From Azospirillum brasilense (GTDB taxonomy: Bacteria; Pseudomonadota; Alphaproteobacteria; Azospirillales; Azospirillaceae), in NCBI RefSeq assembly GCF_022023855.1, contig NZ_CP059450.1:1128001-1192000 (forward strand): a stretch of 64,000 nt of DNA, written 5' to 3'. Position 1 is the stretch's first letter. Every line of letters starts with the position of its first letter. Shown in pieces: positions 40,699-50,782 of the stretch. A model generated the notes under the pieces. The model ran no database searches, was not told the origin of the DNA, and was given only the letters and a program-made list of their open reading frames with translations. The position numbers and the translations under genes are program-made.

Positions 40699-42375
40699 AT
40701 GACCGCATCACTGACGCTGGCGAAACGCCTTTTCCTTGGTTTCGGCATCGGCGTGGCGGGCTTCGCCGCCGTCGCCCTGTTCAACACCATCGCCATGACG
40801 CGGCTGAGCGACCTGCAGCAGGAGGGAATGCGGCGGGTCGCCGACGCCACGACGCTGACCGAACTCGCCGGCTATGACGGACGCCTCTACAAGATCGTGG
40901 CCGACGCGCAGATCAACGGCTACGCCCCGCAACACGAGGAGCAGTGGAAAGCCGTCCGCCGGAACGCCGAACTCTACATCCGAAAGACCGCCGAGGTGAT
41001 GGACACGCCGGAGGAGCGTCGTTGGGCGGATGAGGCCGAGCGGCGTTTCCGGGCCGCCGTGGACATCTTCGAGATGGAGATGCTGCCCATCCTGCGCAGC
41101 GGCCCCGCCGACGCGCGGACCCGTACCATGGACGACCGGATCGACCGCGAGTTGGCCGCCATGTCCGAGCTTTACGAGAAGATCAAGGACTCCACCGCCC
41201 ACGAGGCCAGGGAAGCGGACAAGGAGTATGACGACACCGCCGAACGCTACGGCATGATCGGGGTGTCGATCTCGCTGGCGATGACGGCGATCCTGCTGCT
41301 GACCGCGCTGCTCACCACCCGCTCGGTGGCCGGACCGGTGCGCGCCATGACCGAGGCCATGCGCCGGCTCGCCGACGGGGATCTCTCCATCGCCATTCCC
41401 GCGCAGAACCGGCGCGACGAGATCGGCGCGATGGCCGGCGCCATGCTGGTCTTCAAGGATAGCCTCCAGCGCAACCGCGCCATGGAGGAGGAAGCCCGGC
41501 AGGCCGACCAGCGGGCCGCGGCGGAGAAGCGGCGGCTGATGAACGAGCTGGCCGACTCCTTCCAGACCGGCGTTCGGGACATGGTCAGCGCCGTCGCCGC
41601 GGCGGCGGGCCAGCTCCAGGGCAGCGCGCGCAGCATGACGGCCATCGCCGAACGGACGACGGCCCAGGCGTCGTCCGTCGCCACGGTGACCGAACAGGCG
41701 TCGGGCAATGTCCAGACCGTCGCCTCCGCCACCGAGGAGCTGAGCGGCTCGATCGCCGAGATCGCCCAGCAGGTCGACAGCGCCGCCCGCACCAGCCGGG
41801 CCGCGCTCGAGGAGGCGCAGCGCACCAACGCCACGGTGGAAAGCCTGTCCGGCACGGCGGAGCGCATCGGCAGCGTGGTTCAGCTCATACAGCAGATCGC
41901 GTCGCAGACCAACCTGCTGGCGCTGAACGCCACGATCGAGGCCGCCCGCGCCGGTGAGGCCGGCAAGGGCTTCGCCGTCGTCGCCAACGAGGTGAAGGGC
42001 CTCGCCAACCAGACCGCCCGCGCCACCGAGGAGATCGCGGCCCAGATCCAGGCGATCCAGGAGGAAACCCACGACGCCGTGTCGGCGATCCGCGACATCG
42101 CCGACACGGTGCGGCAGGTGAACGACATCGCCGGGGCCATCGCCCTGTCCGTGGAACGCCAGTCCGCGGCGACCGGGGCGATCTCGCGCAACGTCCAGCA
42201 GGCCGCCGAGGGCACCGCCAACGCCTCGCGCAGCATTCTGCAGGTGAACGACGCCTCCCGCGAGGCCGGGCAGGCGGCGGCCGACGTGCTGGAGGCCGCC
42301 AACAGCCTGGGCGACCACGCCCAGGCGATGCGCCGGTCGGTGGACGAGTTCGTTCAGCGCATCCGCAGCGCCTGA
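40699..42375 (+). CDS. Methyl-accepting chemotaxis protein
   Basis: 558 aa. Membrane helices at about 10-30 and 187-207 flank a periplasmic four-helix sensor region. A HAMP domain follows ([22 protein letters not shown]). The signalling tip reads [43 protein letters not shown] (about 394-438). The C-terminal end lacks the NWETF pentapeptide. The ligand is unknown. Confidence 0.9.
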   Translation: MTASLTLAKRLFLGFGIGVAGFAAVALFNTIAMTRLSDLQQEGMRRVADATTLTELAGYDGRLYKIVADAQINGYAPQHEEQWKAVRRNAELYIRKTAEVMDTPEERRWADEAERRFRAAVDIFEMEMLPILRSGPADARTRTMDDRIDRELAAMSELYEKIKDSTAHEAREADKEYDDTAERYGMIGVSISLAMTAILLLTALLTTRSVAGPVRAMTEAMRRLADGDLSIAIPAQNRRDEIGAMAGAMLVFKDSLQRNRAMEEEARQADQRAAAEKRRLMNELADSFQTGVRDMVSAVAAAAGQLQGSARSMTAIAERTTAQASSVATVTEQASGNVQTVASATEELSGSIAEIAQQVDSAARTSRAALEEAQRTNATVESLSGTAERIGSVVQLIQQIASQTNLLALNATIEAARAGEAGKGFAVVANEVKGLANQTARATEEIAAQIQAIQEETHDAVSAIRDIADTVRQVNDIAGAIALSVERQSAATGAISRNVQQAAEGTANASRSILQVNDASREAGQAAADVLEAANSLGDHAQAMRRSVDEFVQRIRSA

Positions 42376-42412
42376 CCTTGCGACGACGCCCGGCGATGAA
42401 AGAAGGGCCATG

Positions 42413-42952
42413 TCACCCCTCGCCACGGCCCGCGTTCCAGCCCGCCCGGTCGATGCGCAGGGTGAAGAGAGCAAGCCGGTTTCCCCAGGGCGCCGTCCGC
42501 TCCTCAATGGTGATCGGGACGAAGCCCAGCGCGGCGTAGAGAAGAAGCCCCGGCGTGTTGGTGTTGAAGCAGCGCAGCACAAGCTCGGGCAAGCCGTGAT
42601 GGTCGAAGGCACGGTCCATCATGGTCCGCACCAAGCGCTTCGCCACGCCCGTTCGTCGCGCCCAGGGTGCCACGCTGACGTTGCCCAGGCTGGCGCTGCG
42701 TCCCTCCTCGAAGGTGGCGAAGTTGGCATAGCCGACCACCTCGCCGCCGCGCAGCACCACCGTGGGATCGCGGCGCAAGGCCAGGGAATCGCGCACCTGT
42801 TGCGGTGTCAGAGGCCACGTGGCGCGGGGAAAGAGAAAATACAGTTCCTCCCGATCATGGGGGAACCGGCAGATGTGGGGAATGTCGGCATCGGACAGGG
42901 GGCGGTGGCTGTACGCGGAGGCGGGGGGTGGAGCCGGTGCGGCAGTGGACAT
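42413..42952 (-). CDS. GNAT-family N-acetyltransferase, 179 aa
   Basis: The GNAT core is visible as VVLRGGEVVGYANFATF, the strand LGNVSVAPWARRTGVAKRLVRTMM (the acetyl-CoA loop RRTGVA), and LRCFNTNTPGLLLYAALGF. The substrate is unknown. The stop is 38 bp from the converging chemotaxis gene. Confidence 0.8.
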   Translation of the reverse strand: MSTAAPAPPPASAYSHRPLSDADIPHICRFPHDREELYFLFPRATWPLTPQQVRDSLALRRDPTVVLRGGEVVGYANFATFEEGRSASLGNVSVAPWARRTGVAKRLVRTMMDRAFDHHGLPELVLRCFNTNTPGLLLYAALGFVPITIEERTAPWGNRLALFTLRIDRAGWNAGRGEG

Positions 42953-43087
42953 GGACGAACTCCGGAATTCATGCGTGATAGAATAAGTACGCCGGAAAAC
43001 AACTCAAGCGGCTTCGCTGCGCCGTCGCATCGCCCAACATCTTCGCCGGACTTGCCGTTCCGGCTTGTGGCTTCTATGGTTCGCGGC

Positions 43088-43663
43088 ATGATCCACACGC
43101 TTCCCGAACTGGCCGCCCGCCTGGGCCGGGGCCAGCGCCTGCTCGGCCTCGACGTCGGCACCAAGACCGTCGGCATGGCCGTGTCCGACCCGAACTTCGT
43201 CGTCGCCTCGCCGATCGGAACGCTGAAGCGGACGAAGTTCACCCAGGACGCCCGCGAGCTGTCGCGGACGCTGCGCGATTACGGGATCGGGGGGCTGGTG
43301 ATCGGCCTGCCGCTGAACATGGACGGGTCGGAGGGGCCGCGCGCCGAATCCACCCGCGCCTTCGCCAAGAACCTTATGGAGCGGTCCGACCTACTGGGCT
43401 GGGACGCCGAGATCGCCTTCTGGGACGAGCGGCTGTCGACCTCCGCGGTCGAGCGTTTCATGATCGGCGAGGCCGACATGACCCGCAAGCGCCGGGACGA
43501 GGTGGTGGACAAGATGGCCGCCGCCTACATCCTGCAAGGCGCGCTGGACGCGCTGGCCCACATCCGCCGCATGGAGCGGGAACAGCGGGAGCGCGACGAG
43601 TACGACAACGACATTGGCGGCGACAGCGGCGGCGGCCACAGCGGCGACCACGGGGACGCCTGA
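43088..43663 (+). CDS. ruvX: Pre-16S rRNA nuclease RuvX/YqgF
   Basis: 191 aa. The RNase H-like core shows LLGLDVGTKTVGMAVSDP at 18-35, GLVIGLPLNMDGSEGPRAE, and FWDERLSTSAVERFM, the family markers. It matures the 5' end of 16S rRNA. The C-terminal tail is Asp/Gly/His-rich. A Met at 43076 is an alternative start. Confidence 0.9.
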   Translation: MIHTLPELAARLGRGQRLLGLDVGTKTVGMAVSDPNFVVASPIGTLKRTKFTQDARELSRTLRDYGIGGLVIGLPLNMDGSEGPRAESTRAFAKNLMERSDLLGWDAEIAFWDERLSTSAVERFMIGEADMTRKRRDEVVDKMAAAYILQGALDALAHIRRMEREQRERDEYDNDIGGDSGGGHSGDHGDA

Positions 43664-43670
43664 CGGCTCC

Positions 43671-44600
43671 ATGCTGCCCATCACCGGGGCGCTGGCCCCG
43701 ATCTTCCTGCTGATCCTGTTCGGCCAGGGGCTGCGCCGCCGCGCCGTGATCCCCGACTCCGCTTGGCCGTCGCTCGACCGGCTGACCTATCTGCTGTTCT
43801 TTCCCTGCCTGATCGTGGACGAGCTGACGCGCACCGACCTGCGCGCGCTGTCCATGGGGTCCATGGGCGGGACGATGACGGTGGGGATCTTCGCCGGGGC
43901 CGCCCTGGCGCTCGCCGTCCGTCGCCCGATCGGGCTGGACGGTCCGGCCTTCACCTCGGTCTTCCAGGGGGCGATCCGGCCCAACACCTATGTCGGGCTG
44001 GCGGGGGCCAGCGCGCTCTACGGGTCCGCCGGGCTGACACTGACAGCGGTGGGCATCGCCGTGGTGGTGCCGCTGGTCAATCTGCTCTGCGTCACGGCGA
44101 TGGTGCGCTATGGGCGCGTGGCGGACGGAGCGCCGCAACGCAACGGCGTCGGCGCGGTCGTCTTCGGCATCCTCCGCAACCCGATCATCATCGCCGTCGC
44201 CATCGGCGCCGCCCTGAACCTGAGTGGGATCGGCCGCATTCCGGTGGTCAGTGACGTGGTGGGCATTCTGGCGCGGGCCGCCCTGCCCATGGGGCTGCTG
44301 TCGGTCGGTGCCGGGCTGGACCTCGCCGCGGCGCGCGGCGCCGGGCTCGGCGTGGCGCTGTCCAGCGTCCTGAAGCTGCTGCTGGTCCCCGCCGCGACGG
44401 CGCTCGCCGGGCTGTGGCTGGGGGTGGACGGGCTGCCGCTGACCATCGCCGTGCTGTTCAACGCCCTGCCCTGCTCGGCCAGTTCCTATGTCCTGGCGCG
44501 GCAGATGGGCGGCGACCACGCGCTCGTGGCCAGCATCATCACCGTTCAGACTCTCGCCTCCGCCGCCACGCTGCCGCTGGTTGTCGCCTTGGCGGGATGA
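43671..44600 (+). CDS. AEC-family permease (auxin-efflux-carrier type)
   Basis: 309 aa, about ten hydrophobic helices. The signatures FQGAIRPNTYVGLAGA and the C-terminal NALPCSASSYVLARQMGGD are those of the AEC family. Substrate unknown (organic acids are common). It begins 8 bp after ruvX and is probably co-transcribed. Confidence 0.85.
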   Translation: MLPITGALAPIFLLILFGQGLRRRAVIPDSAWPSLDRLTYLLFFPCLIVDELTRTDLRALSMGSMGGTMTVGIFAGAALALAVRRPIGLDGPAFTSVFQGAIRPNTYVGLAGASALYGSAGLTLTAVGIAVVVPLVNLLCVTAMVRYGRVADGAPQRNGVGAVVFGILRNPIIIAVAIGAALNLSGIGRIPVVSDVVGILARAALPMGLLSVGAGLDLAAARGAGLGVALSSVLKLLLVPAATALAGLWLGVDGLPLTIAVLFNALPCSASSYVLARQMGGDHALVASIITVQTLASAATLPLVVALAG

Positions 44601-44636
44601 TGACCAAGCGGCCATGGCCCACTCTCCGCCAACGGT

Positions 44637-45053
44637 TCACGGCGGTTCGGGTGCTCCTTGGGGAAAGCGTTCCAACCCGTCGTCAATGGCGTAATAGTCG
44701 CCCTTGTCCTTCGCATAGATATGCCGGAGCGTCGCCAATCCCGTCGGCTGGTCCAGGCTCCCGGCGGCAACGTCGAACAGGTCGGACTCATCGCCGCTCC
44801 AGAACAGCGACGACCCACAGCGCGAACAGAAGCCCCGCCGCGCCTTCGCCGAGGAGCGGTACCAGGACAGGGTGCCTTCCGCATCGGACACCGCCACCGT
44901 CTCACGGGGAATGGTGATGTAGGCGCCGAAATGGCCGTGAAAGCGTCGGCACTGGCCGCAATGGCAGTTCACCACCCCCATGGGCCGCTCGGTCACGTCG
45001 TACCGAACGGCGCCGCAAAGACACCCGCCCGTCAGAACTCCGCCGTCGCTCAT
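44637..45053 (-). CDS. GFA/CENP-V family protein, 138 aa
   Basis: The zinc-binding cysteines are in place: GGCLCGAVRYD, NCHCGQCRRFHG, and FCSRCGSSLFW. This is the glutathione-dependent formaldehyde-activating-like fold; most members have no proven activity. Cytosolic. Confidence 0.85.
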   Translation of the reverse strand: MSDGGVLTGGCLCGAVRYDVTERPMGVVNCHCGQCRRFHGHFGAYITIPRETVAVSDAEGTLSWYRSSAKARRGFCSRCGSSLFWSGDESDLFDVAAGSLDQPTGLATLRHIYAKDKGDYYAIDDGLERFPQGAPEPP

Positions 45054-45090
45054 CGGTCCGCTCCCGTCCGTTTCCTCGATAAGGGATGAG

Positions 45091-45348
45091 TCAGCCCTGC
45101 CAGAAGGGCTTGTCGGCCTCGGTCACCGCGTCGGCGCGGGACAGACCGATGTCCTGCAACAGATGATCGGGCAAAGCCTCCAACGCGCGCCGCTGGCGCC
45201 GCCGCTCGTTCCAGGTCGCCACCGTGTCGAACAGGGCGACCACCGCACCGCCGATCCCATGAATGGCGCTGCCCTGGCCGGGCCGCTCCTGCGCGTCGAT
45301 GCGGGTGTTCATGCTGCCGTTCATGCCGTCATTCATGCTCTGGGCCAT
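45091..45348 (-). CDS. DUF1127 (YjiS-like) protein, 85 aa
   Basis: The C-terminal half, ATWNERRRQRRALEALPDHLLQDIGLSRADAVTEADKPFW, is the DUF1127 arginine-rich helix. Family members are often linked to RNA or phosphate/carbon regulation. It diverges from a LysR regulator across 167 bp. Confidence 0.8.
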   Translation of the reverse strand: MAQSMNDGMNGSMNTRIDAQERPGQGSAIHGIGGAVVALFDTVATWNERRRQRRALEALPDHLLQDIGLSRADAVTEADKPFWQG

Positions 45349-45515
45349 GACCGCGTCTCCTCTTGTGTCCGGTCGTTGTCGGTGCCTGTCGCCCGACGTT
45401 CCGGACTGTGTTCCGTGACTGGAGGATGGGCCACCCGGTCCTTGCGCACAAACGACGCTTTCTCATAGTTTGGATTAGGAAAACTAATCCGAAGCCCGAG
45501 TCCCGGAGTCGCTCC

Positions 45516-46457
45516 ATGGCCCGCCGCCTGCCGCCGCTGAACGCTCTGCGCGCCTTCGAATCCGCCGCCCGTCACCTGTCCTTCACCAAGGCGGCGGAGG
45601 AGCTTCACGTCACCCAGGCCGCCGTCAGCCATCAAATCAAGGGGCTGGAGGAATGGCTGGGCATGCCGCTGTTCCGCCGGATGAACCGTGCGCTGATCCT
45701 GACCGAGACCGGGCAATCCTATCTGCCGCCGGTGCGCGATGCGCTCGACACGCTGTCGCAGGCGACGGAGCGGCTGTTCCGCATGGACGGGTCCGGCGCA
45801 CTGACCATCTCCACCATGCCCAGCTTCGCGGCGAAGTGGCTGGTCATGCGGCTGGGCCGCTTCCAGGCCCGCCATCCGGAGCTGGAGGTGCGGCTGCACA
45901 CCACCCCGCAGCTCGTGGATTTCACCCAGCAGGATGTCGACATCGGCATCCGCTTCGGAGCCGGCAATTGGCCCGGCCTGCGGTGCGAGCGGCTGATGAC
46001 CGAGGACATCTACCCGGTGTGCAGCCCGTCCCTTCTGAACGGCCCCCGCCCCCTGTGCTGTCCGGAGGATCTGCGCCACCACACGCTGCTCCACGACGAC
46101 TACTTCATCACCTGGGGCACCTGGGGCGAGGCCGCCGGGATCGCCGGACTGGACCACGCCCGCGGCCCGCGCTTCGACGATTCGGCGCTGCTCCTCCAGG
46201 TCGCGGCGGAGGGCGGCGGCGTGGCGCTGGCCCGCGGCGTCCTGGTGGCGGACGATGTCGCCGCCGGGCGGCTGGTCCGGCTGTTCGACGTCCATCTGCC
46301 AGGCAACTATGCCTACTATGTGGCCGCCCCGCCCCATTACTTCGCGCGTCCGAAGGTCAAAGCGTTCCGCGACTGGCTGTTCGAGGAAGCCACCGCCGAT
46401 CACAGCCGGACCTTGTCCGCGGCGGAGTCCGCCACAACCTCTACCCCAGACGCCTGA
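45516..46457 (+). CDS. GcvA-type LysR transcriptional regulator
   Basis: 313 aa from MARRLPPLNALRAFESAARHLSFTKAAEELHVTQAAVSHQIKGLEEWLG, the GcvA-style helix-turn-helix. The C-terminal periplasmic-binding-like domain includes DIGIRFGAGNWPG. It likely regulates the divergent DUF1127 gene or the downstream genes. In-frame Mets upstream were rejected because they lack LysR similarity. Confidence 0.9.
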   Translation: MARRLPPLNALRAFESAARHLSFTKAAEELHVTQAAVSHQIKGLEEWLGMPLFRRMNRALILTETGQSYLPPVRDALDTLSQATERLFRMDGSGALTISTMPSFAAKWLVMRLGRFQARHPELEVRLHTTPQLVDFTQQDVDIGIRFGAGNWPGLRCERLMTEDIYPVCSPSLLNGPRPLCCPEDLRHHTLLHDDYFITWGTWGEAAGIAGLDHARGPRFDDSALLLQVAAEGGGVALARGVLVADDVAAGRLVRLFDVHLPGNYAYYVAAPPHYFARPKVKAFRDWLFEEATADHSRTLSAAESATTSTPDA

Positions 46458-46487
46458 ACAGACGCCTGACCGGGGAAAGGATGCGCC

Positions 46488-46844
46488 ATGACGCACGCAC
46501 GCCCACTCGCCCTCGCCGCCCTCCTGTCCGCTTCGCTGGCTTGGCCCGCCGCCGCCCACCATGGCTGGGGCGGCTATGAATCGGGCCAGGAGATGACGCT
46601 GACCGGCACCGTGCAGCAGATCGCCTTCAACAACCCGCACGCGATGCTGAACCTCCAGGCCGGCGGCAAGGTCTGGCACGTCGTGCTCGCCCCGCCCAGC
46701 CGGATGAGCACACGCGGCCTGCCCGCCGATTCGATCAAGCCCGGTCAGACCGTGACGGTGGTCGGCTATCCTGCCAAGTCCGACCCGGCGGAGCTGCGGG
46801 CGGAGCGCATCACCGCCGCCGACAAGACCGTCGAGCTGCGCTGA
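46488..46844 (+). CDS. Secreted DUF6152-like protein, 118 aa
   Basis: A signal peptide (MTHARPLALAALLSASLAWPAAA) precedes HHGWGGYESGQEMTLTGTVQQIAFNNPHAMLNL, the DUF6152 pattern, a small periplasmic beta fold. It starts 30 bp after the regulator and may be co-transcribed with the next membrane gene. Confidence 0.8.
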   Translation: MTHARPLALAALLSASLAWPAAAHHGWGGYESGQEMTLTGTVQQIAFNNPHAMLNLQAGGKVWHVVLAPPSRMSTRGLPADSIKPGQTVTVVGYPAKSDPAELRAERITAADKTVELR

Positions 46845-46878
46845 CGGCGGCCGGATTGCACTGACGGCGGCCCCACGC

Positions 46879-47385
46879 ATGGACCACGATCTCGGACCCG
46901 CCGGCCCCGGCTGGCTCGTCGCGCTGGAGACATCCGGGCTCGGCGAGTCGCTGCGCCAGTCGGTCTGGCTCTATCCGCTGGTCGAGATCACGCACATCCT
47001 CGGATTCGCGCTTCTGGTCGGGGCGATCCTGGCCTTCGACTTGCGTCTGATCGGGATCCGGGCGCCGCTGCTGCCGGCGGATGCGCTGGCGCGGCTGCTC
47101 CTGCCGGTGGCGGTGACCGGCTTCGCGTTGGCGGTGCCCACCGGCTTCCTCCTCTTCACCACGGAGGCGACGGCGCTGGCCCGCAACCCGGCCTTCCTGG
47201 CGAAACTGGGGCTGATCGTGCTGGCCCTGCTCAACATCCTGGCCTTCCACGGGCTCGTCGGGCGGCGCATGGCCGAGTGGAGCCTGGCGGACCGCCCCCC
47301 GCCGGGCGCCCGGTTCGTGGGTGCCGCCTCGCTCGCGCTGTGGGTCGGCGTCCTGGCCTGCGGGCGGCTCATCGCCTACCTTTAA
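46879..47385 (+). CDS. DUF6644-like membrane protein, 168 aa
   Basis: Four hydrophobic helices are visible, including WLYPLVEITHILGFALLVGAILAFDLRLIG with a conserved His and Asp. It follows the DUF6152 gene by 34 bp, a pairing seen in other proteobacteria. Function unknown. Confidence 0.75.
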   Translation: MDHDLGPAGPGWLVALETSGLGESLRQSVWLYPLVEITHILGFALLVGAILAFDLRLIGIRAPLLPADALARLLLPVAVTGFALAVPTGFLLFTTEATALARNPAFLAKLGLIVLALLNILAFHGLVGRRMAEWSLADRPPPGARFVGAASLALWVGVLACGRLIAYL

Positions 47386-47440
47386 AAAGGGCGTAGGGCG
47401 CGCTTGCGGGCGTCCGGGACCGCTCCTATAGTCCCGGCCC

Positions 47441-48403
47441 ATGACCGGATCGCCCCATTCCACGACGGTTTTCCCGCACCGCCACCTCCTTGGCATCGAG
47501 GGGCTGACGGCAGGCGAGATCACCACCATCCTCGACCTCGCCGACGGCTACGTCGAACAGAACCGCCAGCCCACGAAGAAGTCGTCGCTTCTCGACGGGC
47601 GGACGATCGTCAACCTCTTCTTCGAGAACTCGACCCGCACCCGCACCAGCTTCGAGCTGGCCGGCAAGCGGCTCGGCGCCGACGTGATCAACATGTCGTC
47701 GGACGGCAGCTCGGTGAAGAAGGGCGAGACGCTGATCGACACGGCGATGACGCTGAACGCCATGCACCTCGACGCGCTGGTCGTTCGCCACGCCGATTCG
47801 GGGGCGGTGAAGCTGCTGGCCGACAAGGTCAACTGTTCGGTCATCAACGCCGGCGACGGCCACCACGAGCACCCGACGCAAGGGCTCCTGGACGCGCTGG
47901 CGATCCGCCGCCGCCTCGGCAGCCTCGACGGGCTGATCGTGGCGATCTGCGGCGACATCCTGCACAGCCGCGTCGCGCGCTCCAACATCCATCTGCTGAA
48001 CGCCATGGGCGCCCGCGTCCGCGTCGTGGCGCCGCCGACACTGATTCCCTCGCAGATCGACCGGCTGGGCGTCGAAATCCACCACTCCATGGCGACCGGC
48101 CTGAAGGACGCCGACGTGGTGATGATGCTGCGCCTCCAGACCGAGCGGATGAGCGGGCAGTACGTCCCCTCGACCCGCGAATACTTTTACTTCTACGGCC
48201 TGGACTACGAGAAGCTGGCGGTGGCGAAGCCGCACGCGGTGGTGATGCACCCCGGCCCGATGAACCGCGGCGTCGAGATCGATTCGGAGGTCGCCGACGA
48301 CCTCAAGCGCTCCATGATCCTCGATCAGGTGGAGCTGGGCGTGGCCGTCCGCATGGCCGTGCTCGACCTTCTCACCCGAGACCGCCGGGGCACCGATGTC
48401 TAA
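47441..48403 (+). CDS. pyrB: Aspartate carbamoyltransferase catalytic chain
   Basis: 320 aa. The carbamoyl-phosphate loop [22 protein letters not shown] is near 60-81, with [18 protein letters not shown] and [11 protein letters not shown] following. It makes carbamoyl-aspartate for pyrimidines. It overlaps the pyrC-like gene by 8 bp, which supports a complex between the two. Confidence 0.95.
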   Translation: MTGSPHSTTVFPHRHLLGIEGLTAGEITTILDLADGYVEQNRQPTKKSSLLDGRTIVNLFFENSTRTRTSFELAGKRLGADVINMSSDGSSVKKGETLIDTAMTLNAMHLDALVVRHADSGAVKLLADKVNCSVINAGDGHHEHPTQGLLDALAIRRRLGSLDGLIVAICGDILHSRVARSNIHLLNAMGARVRVVAPPTLIPSQIDRLGVEIHHSMATGLKDADVVMMLRLQTERMSGQYVPSTREYFYFYGLDYEKLAVAKPHAVVMHPGPMNRGVEIDSEVADDLKRSMILDQVELGVAVRMAVLDLLTRDRRGTDV

Positions 48404-49700
48404 CGCCAACGCCCGCGTCGCCTACCGCAACGCCCGCCTGCTCGACCCCGCCAGCGGCCTGGACCAGCGGGGCGACCTGCTGACCGAAGGCGCGAAGATC
48501 GCCGACTTCGGCCCGTCCCTGTTCGCCGACGGCGTGCCGGAGGGGATCGAGGTCGTGGACCTGCAGGGCCAGTGCCTCGCCCCCGGCCTCGTCGACATGC
48601 GCGTCCTGATCGGCGAGCCCGGCGAGGAGGAAAAGGACACCATCAAGAGCGCGTCGCGCGCCGCGGTGGCCGGCGGCATCACCGCCGTGGTCCTGCTGCC
48701 CAACACCGACCCGGTGACCGACGAGGTGGCGAGCCTGGAGTTCATCGCCCGGCGCGCCCGCGAGGTGCGTCTGGTCAAGGTCTTCGCCTACGCCGCCGCG
48801 ACCCGCGGGACCGAGGGCAACGAGATCACCGAGATGGGCCTGCTGTCCCGCGCCGGGGCCGTGGCCTTCACCGACGGCACCAAGGCGATCGCCAGCGCCA
48901 AGGCGATGCGCCGCGCGCTCAGCTACGCCCGCACCTTCGACAAGCTGATCGTCCAGCATCCGGAGGAGCCGAGCCTCGCCAGCGGCGGCATGATGAATTC
49001 GGGCGAGCGGGCCACCCGCCTCGGTCTCGTCGGCATTCCGCGGGAAGCCGAGATCATCATGATCGAGCGCGACCTGCGCCTGCTCGAACTCTCCGGTGGC
49101 CGGCTGCACTTCGCGCACGTCTCGACCGGCGAGTCGGTGGACCTGATCCGCCGCGCCAAGGCGCGCGGGCTCAAGGTCACCTGCGACACCGCCCCGCATT
49201 ACTTCGCCTTGACCGAGACGGACGTCGGCGACTACCGCACTTTCGCCAAGGTCTCCCCGCCGCTGCGCGGCGAGATGGACCGGCGGGCCATCGTGGAAGG
49301 TCTGGCCGACGGTACCATCGACGCCATCGCCTCCGACCACACGCCGCAGGACCAGGACCAGAAGCGCCTTCCCTTCGCCCAGGCCGCCTGTGGCGTGATC
49401 GGGCTGGAAACGCTGTTCCCGCTGACGCTGGAGCTGGTGCACAAAGGAGCCATGCCGCTTTTGAAGGCGTTGGCCTGCGTGACCGTGAAGCCGGCCGAAC
49501 TCCTCGGCCTGCCGCTCGGCCGCATCGCCAAGGGGGCGCCCGCCGACCTGATCGCCTTCGACCTGGAGGTGCCGTGGAAGGTGGACGTGGCAGCCTTCAA
49601 GTCGAAGTCGAAGAACAGCCCCTTTGAGGATCGCCCCGTCCAGGGCCGTCCGCTGCGCACCGTGGTGGACGGGCGCACCGTCTGGCAGTTCGAGGGCTGA
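48396..49700 (+). CDS. pyrC: Dihydroorotase-like protein, probably non-catalytic
   Basis: 434 aa with the dihydroorotase barrel pattern ([58 protein letters not shown]). The metal-binding HxH of active enzymes (DMHVHLREPG) reads [10 protein letters not shown], so both His ligands are missing. Alphaproteobacterial pyrB-linked forms of this type are thought to be structural partners of the carbamoyltransferase. An active pyrC should lie elsewhere. Confidence 0.85.
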   Translation: MSNANARVAYRNARLLDPASGLDQRGDLLTEGAKIADFGPSLFADGVPEGIEVVDLQGQCLAPGLVDMRVLIGEPGEEEKDTIKSASRAAVAGGITAVVLLPNTDPVTDEVASLEFIARRAREVRLVKVFAYAAATRGTEGNEITEMGLLSRAGAVAFTDGTKAIASAKAMRRALSYARTFDKLIVQHPEEPSLASGGMMNSGERATRLGLVGIPREAEIIMIERDLRLLELSGGRLHFAHVSTGESVDLIRRAKARGLKVTCDTAPHYFALTETDVGDYRTFAKVSPPLRGEMDRRAIVEGLADGTIDAIASDHTPQDQDQKRLPFAQAACGVIGLETLFPLTLELVHKGAMPLLKALACVTVKPAELLGLPLGRIAKGAPADLIAFDLEVPWKVDVAAFKSKSKNSPFEDRPVQGRPLRTVVDGRTVWQFEG

Positions 49701-49704
49701 CCGG

Positions 49705-50298
49705 GTGACTCTCCTCATCTCGGCCCTTCTGGGCTATCTGCTGGGCTCGATCCCCTTCGGGCTGGTGCTGACGCGGCTGGCCGGCCTGGGCGACATCCGC
49801 CAGATCGGGTCCGGCAACATCGGCGCCACCAACGTGCTGCGCACCGGCAACAAGCCGCTGGCCGCCGCCACCCTGATCCTGGACAGCGGCAAGGGCGCCA
49901 TCGCCGCCCTGCTCGCCATCGCCTGGGCGGGGCCAGAGGCCGCAGTCTTCGCGGCGGGCGGCGCCATGCTGGGCCACAGCTTCCCGGTCTGGCTCGGCTT
50001 CAAGGGCGGCAAGGGCGTGGCGACGGCACTCGGCGTGCTGCTGGCGGTGTCCTGGCCGGTCGGCGTGATCGCCTGCGCGACGTGGCTCGCCATGGCCTTC
50101 CTGTTCAAGATCTCGTCGCTGTCGGCCCTGACCGCGCTGGGCCTCAGCCCGATCTTCGGCTGGATCTTCGGCGGACCGCTGGTGGCGGGTCTCTGCCTGT
50201 TCATCGCCGTGCTGGTCGCCATCCGCCATTCCGCGAACATCACGCGCCTGCTGAAGGGCGAGGAGCCGAAGATCAGCTTCGGCAAGAAGAAGGCCTGA
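49705..50298 (+). CDS. plsY: Glycerol-3-phosphate acyltransferase PlsY
   Basis: 197 aa with a GTG start four bases after the pyrC stop. The three family motifs are [23 protein letters not shown] and [21 protein letters not shown], with five membrane helices. It transfers acyl groups from acyl-phosphate to glycerol-3-phosphate. Confidence 0.95.
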   Translation: MTLLISALLGYLLGSIPFGLVLTRLAGLGDIRQIGSGNIGATNVLRTGNKPLAAATLILDSGKGAIAALLAIAWAGPEAAVFAAGGAMLGHSFPVWLGFKGGKGVATALGVLLAVSWPVGVIACATWLAMAFLFKISSLSALTALGLSPIFGWIFGGPLVAGLCLFIAVLVAIRHSANITRLLKGEEPKISFGKKKA

Positions 50299-50308
50299 TC
50301 CCCCCCGG

Positions 50309-50692
50309 TCAGGTCTTCACGAACACCCGCTCCATCGCCGTCAGCAACTCCCCCGCCAGGACGGGTTTCCTCAGGATCACCAGCGGACCGCCCTCCCTGT
50401 CCTGCAGGCCGGATATCCCGTCATCGGGCGGAGAGGCCGACAGGACGACGATGGGCAGGTCGGGCCAGTCGCGGCGCAACTGGCGGATCATCGCCTCGCC
50501 CCCCAGCCGGGGCATCACCAGATCGGTGATCACCGCATCGAAGGAACCGTCGGCTAGGGCGCTCAAACCGGCCTCCCCGTCCGTCACGGTGGTGACCGTG
50601 CAATGGGCCATCTCCAGCATGCGGGCCATCGCCATGGCGGTGAGCGAGTCATCCTCCACGAGAAGAATCTTGAGCGGCCTCGCGAAACGCAC
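50309..50692 (-). CDS. Single-domain response regulator
   Basis: 127 aa receiver domain with the phospho-acceptor Asp57 (FDAVITDLVMPRLGG), the acidic pair in LLVEDDS (D14-D15), and Lys109 in LRKP. There is no output domain, so it acts by protein contact, as CheY-like or Spo0F-like regulators do. It is convergent with plsY. Confidence 0.85.
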   Translation of the reverse strand: MRFARPLKILLVEDDSLTAMAMARMLEMAHCTVTTVTDGEAGLSALADGSFDAVITDLVMPRLGGEAMIRQLRRDWPDLPIVVLSASPPDDGISGLQDREGGPLVILRKPVLAGELLTAMERVFVKT

Positions 50693-50782
50693 CAGGAACC
50701 TCCACGGGTGGCGAACGGGCCGACACTCTCCACGAAGGCCGGTGTCTTCGCTCCTGCAAAAAAGTGTGTCGGCGGGCGTTAT

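Noticed and set aside
40708..42612. Long minus-strand frame across the chemotaxis gene
   Set aside because: It is the complement of a clear MCP with TM, HAMP and signalling domains.
45091..45516. Toxin-antitoxin pair at the DUF1127/LysR locus
   Set aside because: Both families are known and divergent; neither resembles a toxin or antitoxin.
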